Source of the DNA: Tubiluchus corallicola
Lineage: Eukaryota > Priapulida > Priapulimorpha > Priapulimorphida > Tubiluchidae
Direction: 5' to 3'
DNA: 60,000 nucleotides
Assembly: GCA_030141605.1 (NCBI GenBank)
Contig: JAQGDQ010000229.1
Location: forward strand, 190,501 to 250,500
In this document: positions 57,201 through 60,000 of the stretch, piece after piece
Position numbering within the stretch: position 1 is the stretch's first letter
How the letters are laid out: every line of letters begins with the position of its first letter
The notes under the pieces: model-generated
Seen by the model: only the letters and a program-made list of their open reading frames with translations
The model's database searches: none
What the model was told of the DNA's origin: nothing
Position numbers and translations under genes: made by a program

Positions 57201-60000
57201 GGCACATTTAAAATTACAAGACTGCGATCGGGACCAAGACTGACGTATCGAGACCTGACCCGAGATTGACTGACAAACAGCAGATAAATGCTCACACTGA
57301 CAGCAATTGGTCTAAAATAGCACAAAGCCCTTTACGTTTTATAAACACATTATAGCAGCCAGTGAGAGGTTTAATAAGAATGTTTTTTATGGATAAAAAT
57401 CTTATTTAGAAAACTGTAATATTTAGATTAAATTAATCACTTAATTCCTCACGTTTTACTGGTAGATTATATACTAGTCACTGGTACAAATATGACAATG
57501 GTGTGACGATTAAAATTATTAAATTTTAGCAGTTTTTTTTGGTGACATGTAGCATCGTCTTAAAAAATACAAACATGGATGAGCTCATCTAACATCAAAT
57601 ATTATTAGGAATTAAGTGCTTGCAATGGACACTTATTCAGGCTTCAACTTTGCTACTGGTTTGCGGTATTATATGCAGATCTCTATGTTTGCATTCTTTT
57701 AGGTGGCAATGCAGTAGGCATATTTGTACAAAGTGTACAAATGGGCATCGTGATAAGCAGCGGGGCAGACGGACTTCGCTGTGGTGACCAAATTTTGGAA
57801 TTTAATGGTGTAGATTTGCGGTCTTCCACGGCAGAAAAGGCAGCTTTTGAGCTGAGTCGACCGAATGAAGAAATGACAATTTTGGCTCAGTATAATTTGC
57901 CGAGTAAGTGTTATGCTTATTTTGCATTTAGAGTCATACACGTAGGAATTTGGAAACTATCAAAAATGTCCAATTCAACAAAAATATAGCCGCTTTTTTT
58001 TTGGTGAAATTGGCTCACATGAGGAGGGAAATAGTGAACAGTAAAAATAGGGAATTCTGTTTAATGATATGATGGTAGTATGGTGGGAATAGAATATGAT
58101 GGTAGTATGGTTGGAATGATGGTTGTAATGGTAAGACATTAGTTGCATATGAAACCGATTCGACATTCAGTTATAAATGGCTTTGGAGCATCAAGAATAA
58201 GTAATTTTAAAAAAGTGAGTGCATTTCAAAAACAGTGTTTGTGCTTGTGAGAAACCTTGACATCTAACCGGTGACACCAGTGTGCAACTTTGTTACGCAA
58301 AGGTAGCACTTAGAGACCTCGTTGTCTAAGCGGTGATACCAATATGTAAAGTTACTTCACAAAGGTGGCACTTAGACACCTGTGTGCAAATTGATTAGGT
58401 AAAGATGGTACTTAAAGTCCTCAATGTCTAAGTAGTGTTACCAATGGGCAAAGTTATTACACAAGGGTGGCACTTAGAGACCTCAGTGTTTAAGCAGTTA
58501 CACGGCTGCACAAAGTTACTATGTGAAGAATGATTGCATGCTTTTACTTGCTATTACTTACTTGATTTAACTGCTTTAACTGTGCCATTTGTCAGACAGT
58601 TGTTGTGGCTTTTCCAAACAAGTTGAAATTTTTTTGCAATTGGCAATACAATCAATTAGCATCGGCAGCTGAAAAACAACTGGTGATCAGAAAGAAAAGC
58701 CCAAATCAATTATAACTGATAAGCTGGTTAAATGGTGTCACAAAGGGATGTTAGTATAACTTGGTCATAGTATTAGGCATTTTTCCACACTGTTGCTAAT
58801 CTGATGGGTAAATACATTAATATGTTAAGCATTTTCGCTTTTGTACAGAGTACAAGAAAATAATCCAAGAGCAGCTTGGAGATTCATTCTATATACGTGC
58901 CATGTTCGACTATATGGCTGCCAGTGCTGATGAACTAAGTTTCAAAACTGGTAGGTGAATAGTATTTACGTTGTCTGCATGTTTGTCTAACCATCAGTTC
59001 GTAAATCTTTATTGTTATGCTATATGAGTAGAAATTTCTAGATGCTTAAAAGTTTTTTACTGCTAGTTGCAAATAAAAAAAATTTGAAAACTTTCAAAGA
59101 TTAAAAATGTGAAGTTGAAATGAACTGATATTCGGTTTTAACACTATTCAAGGTTACTTTAGGTTAGATGCAGTATGGGAAGTCTTTGTAAACTTAAATG
59201 AAAGCCTAAAAGTAATGCTAATAAATAGTTTTTTTAAACCCTATGAAACAGAAAACAGAAAGCCTGCAGAAAACCATTGAAATTACTCATAGGCTTGATG
59301 TGAGTATTTGAAAATTTCTAACCTAAAACGGAAGGTCAGTTCATTTTAGCAGCATGTTTTTAATTTTTGAAGGCTTTCAATAAGAAGTTTTTATAATTTG
59401 CAAATAGTATGTTTAAAAGTTCTTTTTTCAACTGTAATTATGAAAGTTGCAGTAGCTTTCCTTTATGTTGTACTAACATGTAGATCTATGACAATACACC
59501 TTGTTATTGTTAGGTATTTCAAGTTAGAATGTTGGGTACTATATGGTATTGTAATACTTTGGATAGCCATCGTTAGTATATTTTCACTTATTTTGTATCC
59601 CAGGTGATATATTGTTCATTGATAACACAATGTTTAATGGAGTTCCTGGACTATGGCGTGCATGGACAGTGGATATGGATGGGCAAAAGAAACAATGTGG
59701 TGTAGTGCCCAGCAAAAATAAGTATGTATCGTATTCTTGCAATTGTGCACGTATCCAAAATATCTGTTAGAAGATATAATTTAAGATATGTTTAGGAAGC
59801 ATTTTATATGTTACAAAGTTATAGTAGAAATGCTGTAAAATGACATGCAAATACCATTATGTTTTGTCAAATTACTTCTGCTTACATTCTAATTGCTACT
59901 TTTTAATTATCAGGTTTTTGTTACACAAAAAAATCTATATACTCAAGTCGAAAGAAGAAAAATGAAAAAACACAAGAGTTGTTTCAACAGAACAGTGATC
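22289..60000 (+). CDS. DLG5: DLG5, CARD-containing MAGUK scaffold, 3' end outside the window
   Basis: Exons: 22289-22447, 24090-24225, 37173-37229, 37902-37966, 39598-40428, 40570-40695, 40986-41409, 42730-42946, 44732-44995, 46183-46358, 47634-47737, 48403-48591, 48965-49050, 49440-50257, 51572-51892, 52975-53110, 53392-53554, 54267-54487, 55775-56676, 57703-57903, 58849-58950, 59604-59721. All 21 internal junctions are phase-compatible, giving about 1,938 codons so far (human total 1,919). Order: CARD, proline-rich segment, coiled coils, PDZ1-2, Ser/Pro-rich linker, PDZ3, linker, PDZ4, SH3. The guanylate-kinase-like domain should follow. DLG5 is a non-catalytic membrane-associated scaffold in cell polarity, adhesion and Hippo/Hedgehog signalling. 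An acceptor-like site at 22274 suggests a 5' UTR exon upstream. Exon 23 is uncertain: the acceptor after 59914 leads to an early stop, whereas AG at 59946-59947 keeps a Lys-rich frame open. Confidence 0.95.
26456..26680 (+). mobile_element. tRNA-derived SINE-like element
   Basis: The head has RNA polymerase III promoter boxes at tRNA spacing: TGGCCTAGCATGCTCG (box A-like) and GCGGGTTCAACTTC (box B-like). A non-tRNA body follows (GACTAGGCATGCGGGTTTAT). The head differs from that of the 940/12600/48050 family, so it is a separate family. The 3' end is uncertain. Confidence 0.6.
26687..27218. mobile_element. pogo/Tigger-like MITE (532 bp)
   Basis: Terminal inverted repeats start CAGTGGACTCTCGTTATAAG; the other end is the inverse with few changes (CTTGTAACGAGAGTCCACTG). 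TA flanks both ends (26685-26686, 27219-27220). The motif GATTCTTATAACGAG, with small variants, recurs several times inside both ends: subterminal repeats usual for transposase binding. No transposase ORF remains. The TIR type and TA duplication fit the pogo/Tigger branch of Tc1/mariner. Confidence 0.8.
27577..29464 (-). pseudogene. LRR-B: secreted LRR protein gene with two 1-base frame disruptions
   Basis: Antisense inside DLG5 intron 2; tandem paralog of LRR-A. Exon 1 (29464-28841) encodes a signal peptide (GLFLIGICLFLLVL) and a Cys-rich cap (CNANCNC, LCNC, CLLEC). A leucine-rich region follows (LQDLEQLSSVDSMAFNKL, IINCTSLKTGDFDFTNI, IIITGTVIQIMTMPKL). Exon 2 (27797-27577) encodes an LRRCT cap (NQLICNCSMKW, KTEPWKSSKVDC) and a hydrophobic C-terminus. 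Splicing reconstitutes L-x-L-T-R-N-Q-L-I-C-N-C. The frame is lost twice, at T7 (29278-29284) and T9 (28937-28945) on the plus strand. One base less in each would give about 280 codons, matching LRR-A. It is either a young pseudogene or a victim of homopolymer sequencing error. Secretion and a GPI-like tail are inferred. Confidence 0.75.
29843..30142 (-). CDS. unrecognised 99-codon ORF between the two LRR genes
   Basis: Open minus-strand frame with codon-like composition: starts MKSTEFHSGLIKLQNKLIEK and contains DQWKFIGRVRNSGDDIPLVS and FRVRSHQDI. I do not recognise a family. Its 5' part lies in the first copy of a ~151-bp tandem duplication whose second copy is frame-broken, so this may be a decaying gene fragment. 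No splice partner was found. Confidence 0.25.
   Translation of the reverse strand: MKSTEFHSGLIKLQNKLIEKMATKKDIIPTTEKNMYNAYDHGQTLLPQIRKNQSKEIIWDQWKFIGRVRNSGDDIPLVSLNHSTVFRVRSHQDILKHEQ
30014..30318. repeat. two tandem ~151-bp units
   Basis: Unit 1 (30014-30164) and unit 2 (30165-30318) share TTGGCCGT-ATCATA, ATTATACAT, TTTCTCA, TTGCC/CTCC-ATTTT, GAAATTCAGTG and AAAGGGAACT-TTCACTT in the same order. They are diverged, so the duplication is old. Confidence 0.75.
30736..33649 (-). CDS. LRR-A: small secreted Cys-rich leucine-rich-repeat protein
   Basis: Antisense inside DLG5 intron 2. Exon 1 (33649-33043) ends in phase 1 and joins exon 2 (30977-30736), giving 282 codons. The order is: signal peptide (VIGICLHLLVTG); LRRNT-like Cys-rich cap (CEANCACNSW, LCQCS, CQLKCMG); irregular leucine-rich repeats (ENLRNFKINNCPKLKTVNL, FLEKIQITGTAIETMRM); LRRCT cap formed across the junction (LKDNKLVCGCDVTW, KQEPWKLSVIDC, FGTCSG); and a moderately hydrophobic tail that might be a GPI signal. 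Capped extracellular LRR solenoids bind proteins; no ligand can be inferred. LRR-B follows in tandem, same strand, same exon structure and intron phase. A second exon with the same acceptor phase (32856-32675) lies in its intron. Confidence 0.75.
31167..31243. repeat. compound (GT)n / GC / (AT)n microsatellite
   Basis: About 12 GT units (31169-31192), then alternating GC/GT sequence (GTGCGTGCGC, CGCGCACGTGTGTG), then about 11 TA units (31220-31242). It lies in the LRR-A intron. Confidence 0.95.
31451..31545 (+). repeat. direct repeat, first copy (partner 32054-32147)
   Basis: CATACTGAAATAATTAA, GGATTCAGGAGGTGACTTAT, ATATTT, TAATGGCAGCCATTCTCAAG recur 600 bp downstream with scattered changes. 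Non-coding; probably fragments of one dispersed element. Confidence 0.65.
32054..32147 (+). repeat. direct repeat, second copy (partner 31451-31545)
   Basis: CATTCTGAAATAGTTAA, GGTTCAGAAGGTAATTTATT, TAATAACTGCCATTTTCAAG match the copy at 31451 in order and spacing. Confidence 0.65.
32675..32856 (-). CDS. candidate alternative terminal exon of LRR-A
   Basis: A strong acceptor (T-rich tract then CAG) precedes ATAGCAAACT, much like ATAACAAATT at the start of the LRRCT exon. It is in the same phase as the LRR-A donor. Using it would give LKDSKLASMNSFVSQCW and stop after 60 codons, with three cysteines but no LRRCT consensus and no hydrophobic tail. It may be a decayed duplicate of the LRRCT exon or a genuine alternative end. 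Confidence 0.35.
33650..36211 (+). other. DLG5 intron 2, upstream of LRR-A
   Basis: It includes the 5' flank of LRR-A. No conserved exon or known repeat was recognised. Several short ORFs of 60-68 codons look like chance. Confidence 0.45.
36212..36219. promoter_or_regulatory. DLG5: perfect CRE-type site TGACGTCA
   Basis: The palindromic CREB/ATF consensus lies 12 bases before an ATG that opens a short frame spliceable onto DLG5 exon 3. A partial site (TGACGTTT) lies at about 36125. A perfect 8-mer can occur by chance in 60 kb; its position is what makes it notable. Confidence 0.4.
36232..36331 (+). CDS. DLG5: candidate alternative first exon of DLG5 (CARD-less isoform)
   Basis: ATG at 36232 starts MESGSDLDADFLMSF, then a CKTLDVRFDHLDDDG stretch, with an in-frame TGA upstream. 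Two GT donors (after 36322 and after 36331) both leave phase 1, exactly what exon 3 needs (G plus GA at 37173). The product would replace the CARD with about 30 acidic residues. No transcript evidence and no homolog that I recognise; the frame is short. Confidence 0.3.
37173..37966 (+). CDS. DLG5: DLG5 exons 3-4: linker after the CARD
   Basis: Two small exons, 57 nt (37173-37229) and 65 nt (37902-37966), in phases 1-1 and 1-0. They encode a Ser/Arg-containing linker (STVSSTLERDSRHHSLLE, then ERPPVVEGHRDPIRQHF). Sequence conservation is weak; the call rests on splice consensus, phase and position. The larger introns on both sides carry a matching direct repeat around exon 4. Confidence 0.75.
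37536..37650 (+). repeat. direct repeat upstream of DLG5 exon 4
   Basis: GGAAGTGGTGCTGACAAGC, ACTGTCATAGCAGTGTCTA, TGCTGGATT, TTTACCTGTCTTGAG, TTTTATTTTAGA and CTGCCCAAT recur at 38218-38333 in the same order. Confidence 0.85.
38218..38333 (+). repeat. direct repeat downstream of DLG5 exon 4
   Basis: Partner of 37536-37650: GGAAGTGGTGCTGACAAGC is identical at the start, and the rest differs by scattered substitutions. The pair brackets the 65-nt exon 4. Confidence 0.85.
39290..39392. repeat. inverted repeat before DLG5 exon 5
   Basis: TGCGTTATGTGTTAT (39301-39315) and ATAACACATAACGCA (39360-39374) are a perfect 15-bp inverted pair. An outer pair, TTTATCAGAC (39290-39299) and GTCTGGTAAA (39383-39392), matches 9 of 10. 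It lies about 200 bases before the exon 5 acceptor. Confidence 0.85.
39598..42946 (+). CDS. DLG5: DLG5 exons 5-8: proline-rich segment and coiled coils
   Basis: Exon 5 (277 codons) begins with two similar proline runs, DYPLPPPPPPLS and NYSLLPPPPSS, possible SH3/WW/EVH1 ligands. From about residue 230 the sequence is heptad-rich coiled coil through exons 6, 7 and 8 (to about residue 671). Blocks shared with vertebrate DLG5 include KLYDTAVEQYESLRKDYDSL, MSERDTVHKEMEKLQ, EAEVAKRRRDWAFTERDKI and LRRERERAVSDLAEALRDFD. The coiled coil supports oligomerisation and partner binding. Introns inside the block are short (141-1,320 bp). Confidence 0.93.
41501..41729. mobile_element. short TIR element, CAGGGTGTT family
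   Basis: CAGGGTGTTGCAAAA at the left; TTTTTTGAAACACCCTG at the right is its near inverse. The first 60 bases also match 56895 onward (shared TGCTGATCAA and AAGGAAA-type blocks), so this is a family. 229 bp, no ORF, in DLG5 intron 7. TA follows the right end; the left flank is TG. Confidence 0.65.
42463..42537 (+). other. tRNA-like sequence, probably SINE-derived
   Basis: GGCTTAATTGGTAAAACAG resembles a D-arm/box A and CTTGGTTCAACTCC a box B, about 40 bases apart; a T run follows the GGACCA. The acceptor stem does not pair, so it is not called a tRNA gene. It lies in DLG5 intron 7. Confidence 0.35.
43685..44644. mobile_element. 960-bp TIR element with an RTE-type LINE inserted in it
   Basis: Ends CAGGATGTTTCAAAAGTCAC and GTGACTTTTGAAGCACCCTG are near-perfect inverted repeats, flanked by TA on both sides. 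The TIR motif relates it to the elements at 41501 and 56895. Without the LINE insertion the element would be about 450 bp, with no ORF I can see. Confidence 0.8.
43911..44410 (-). mobile_element. RTE-clade-like LINE 3' fragment with target-site duplication
   Basis: The minus strand encodes the end of an RTE-type ORF: LKGKVHKEVVRPALIYELEA, EMRMLRWMVGITRRDKIRNN, a frameshift, then NRNAWRRLIHNGDPA and a stop, with a GAAGAAGAAG tail. TCTCAGAGTTCTAGA on one side and TCTCAGAGCTCTAGA on the other are a 15-bp target-site duplication with one change. The 5' part includes a GGTCCCAAGACCGGATAAAT block that I recall as widespread in animal repeats (not checked). 5'-truncated and dead. Confidence 0.8.
44732..48591 (+). 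CDS. DLG5: DLG5 exons 9-12: PDZ1 and PDZ2
   Basis: Exon 9 starts with the end of the coiled coil and the family motif SRDSAIDTDLQEWEWE. PDZ1 spans exons 9-10 (about residues 720-797), with carboxylate loop MNFGIDL and RVNNVDLTNADKKIVWQAM. PDZ2 spans exons 10-12 (about 802-885), with loop KDFGLDV, SSLAAKEGNVAVGDRIVYIN and LRLSVVKY. Both have the usual beta-barrel pattern; loops differ from canonical GLGF, as in vertebrate DLG5. An Arg patch (VRRRRS) links them. Splice phases run 2-2-1-0-0. Confidence 0.93.
48050..48300 (+). mobile_element. SINE-like repeat, copy 3, in DLG5 intron 11
   Basis: Most complete copy. A tRNA-like head (CCTGAGTGGTAATCGC and GAGTTCAGTACTC near 48057-48115) precedes the body (TAGAGGGTGATGTATATAC, GGCACCTCTGCTGGCTCAG) and an (AAT)n tail near 48280-48292. 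Its 3' end is about 100 bases before exon 12. Confidence 0.65.
48965..53110 (+). CDS. DLG5: DLG5 exons 13-16: Ser/Pro-rich linker between PDZ2 and PDZ3
   Basis: Exons 48965-49050, 49440-50257, 51572-51892 and 52975-53110 encode about 450 low-complexity residues rich in Ser, Pro, Lys and His. Vertebrate DLG5 has the same kind of linker here. Recognisable pieces are RKGGTWPK, close to the human GGTWPK motif, and repeated S-P/T-P sites typical of phosphorylated linkers. Exon 16 carries PIFPFPPPPPSS, a third polyproline run. Phases: 0-2, 2-1, 1-1, 1-2. Confidence 0.88.
50621..50705. repeat. three consecutive perfect hairpins in DLG5 intron 14
   Basis: Hairpin 1: CGATTACTT-AGCA-AAGTAATCG (50621-50642, 9-bp stem). 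Hairpin 2: GACTTG-CGAG-CAAGTC (50651-50666, 6-bp stem). Hairpin 3: GCTGCTAGTTA-TTTATAC-TAACTAGCAGC (50677-50705, 11-bp stem). All are perfect. Related GATTAC/GTAATC motifs occur about 300 bp upstream (50326-50375), so this may be the end of a fold-back element. Confidence 0.9.
53392..54487 (+). CDS. DLG5: DLG5 exons 17-18: PDZ3
   Basis: PDZ3 occupies about residues 1373-1456: RKILIEKGSKPLGIKIL with the carboxylate loop KPLGIKI, GGIFISSVTENSLAAMAGL, VGDQLLDVCGINLRNAKYS and VQITVQYNP. The intron falls in phase 0 after LLD. Exon 18 then runs into a proline-rich linker (PGPLPQFPVIQEPPPYPLSS) containing PPPY, a likely WW-domain ligand. The PPPY is of interest because DLG5 is tied to Hippo signalling, where WW-PPxY contacts are common; that link here is inference. 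Confidence 0.93.
53763..53850 (+). mobile_element. possible end of a hAT-like element
   Basis: GGGCCGACGCTAGGCAGGCG and GGCCCCTTAG, GGGGCCCTC resemble the GC-rich ends of many animal hAT-type elements. No opposite end was found, so it is a decayed fragment at best. Confidence 0.25.
54700..55400 (+). mobile_element. decayed non-LTR retrotransposon RT fragment
   Basis: Broken plus-strand frames read THTKFLGTSIDEHGK, then YIVWGSVQIHLNDI, QKKSIRVVNFARYTNHIMPL, VIFVYKYHNNLLP and LRSYNTR. These are in the order of the C-terminal part of a jockey/CR1/L2-type LINE ORF2. Many stops. It lies in DLG5 intron 18, in sense orientation. Confidence 0.75.
55775..56676 (+). CDS. DLG5: DLG5 exon 19: long Ser/Thr-rich linker and start of PDZ4
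   Basis: A single 902-nt exon. About 285 residues are low complexity, rich in Ser/Thr/Gln, with no domain recognised. This linker is much longer than the vertebrate one (about 80 residues between PDZ3 and PDZ4) and accounts for much of the extra length of this protein. The last residues, PRFVFLKRTNPNLGINIIG, begin PDZ4. Confidence 0.9.
56895..57120 (+). mobile_element. one-ended copy of the CAGGGTGTT-type element
   Basis: After TA, CAGGGTATTCCAAAAAAAC and about 60 more bases align to the start of the 41501 element (ATACTGATCAAATGACAAAG versus ATGCTGATCAAGTCGCAAGG). No right-hand TIR was found; the end given is approximate. Confidence 0.5.
57703..57903 (+). CDS. DLG5: DLG5 exon 20: most of PDZ4
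   Basis: With the end of exon 19 this makes PDZ4 (about residues 1783-1864): loop PNLGINI, GGNAVGIFVQSVQ, GADGLRCGDQILEFNGVDL, and the C-terminal strand MTILAQYN. The GADGLRCGDQILE region matches the vertebrate PDZ4 GPDGLVPGDLILE pattern. Phase 1 on both sides. Confidence 0.92.
58251..58530 (+). repeat. minisatellite, ~62-bp unit, about 4.5 copies
   Basis: Units start near 58251, 58315, 58377 (internally deleted, 40 bp), 58417 and 58479. Shared core: GACCTC, TGTCTAAG-GGTGATACCA, AAAGTTA, CACAAAGGTGGCACTTAGA. It lies in DLG5 intron 20. Confidence 0.9.
58849..59721 (+). CDS. DLG5: DLG5 exons 21-22: SH3 domain
   Basis: Exon 21 starts the SH3 with DSFYIRAMFDYMAASADELS (the ALYDY-type strand; MFDY here). 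Exon 22 continues with GDILFIDNTMFNGVPGLWRA, WTVDMDG and the end VVPSKN, equivalent to human GQIPSKYV. As in other MAGUKs this SH3 is expected to pack on the guanylate-kinase-like domain rather than bind classical PxxP ligands. The linker to that domain starts near the window end. Confidence 0.92.

Overview
This is nuclear DNA of an animal, most likely an AT-rich invertebrate. Three conserved genes are split by GT-AG introns whose phases fit exactly, and the introns and intergenic DNA carry non-LTR retrotransposon remnants, tRNA-derived SINE-like repeats, TIR elements and satellites. The CARD-bearing DLG5 is a metazoan scaffold protein. I cannot name the phylum from the sequence.

Layout. 1-4.4 kb: intergenic, with a SINE-like copy and a 430-bp tandem duplication. 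4.6-9.0 kb (minus): TMA16, a ribosome-biogenesis-associated factor; its start codon probably lies at 11733-11735 beyond a 2.7-kb intron full of decayed LINE sequence. 11.7-12.07 kb: short divergent promoter interval. 12.07-18.84 kb (plus): complete nine-exon KAT8/MOF histone acetyltransferase, 461 codons. 18.8-22.3 kb: intergenic. 22.29 kb to the right edge (plus): DLG5, a MAGUK scaffold with an N-terminal CARD, proline-rich and coiled-coil regions, four PDZ domains and an SH3; the guanylate-kinase-like end lies outside the window. I resolve 22 phase-consistent coding exons (about 1,938 codons) and a possible start of the 23rd.

The 12.9-kb intron 2 of DLG5, between the CARD exons and the rest, hosts two tandem genes on the opposite strand. 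They encode small secreted, cysteine-rich leucine-rich-repeat proteins, each made of a long 5' exon plus an LRRCT-like terminal exon. One (30.7-33.6 kb) is open; its paralog (27.6-29.5 kb) carries one extra base in each of two homopolymer runs. The same intron has a possible alternative first exon (36232-36331) just after a perfect TGACGTCA site, in the right phase to make a CARD-less DLG5.

The three conserved genes show no obvious shared pathway: TMA16 acts in ribosome maturation, KAT8 acetylates chromatin, and DLG5 organises cell polarity and junctional signalling. The least-explained material is the nested LRR pair, the alternative DLG5 start, several repeat pairs that bracket single exons, and a run of three perfect hairpins in a DLG5 intron.
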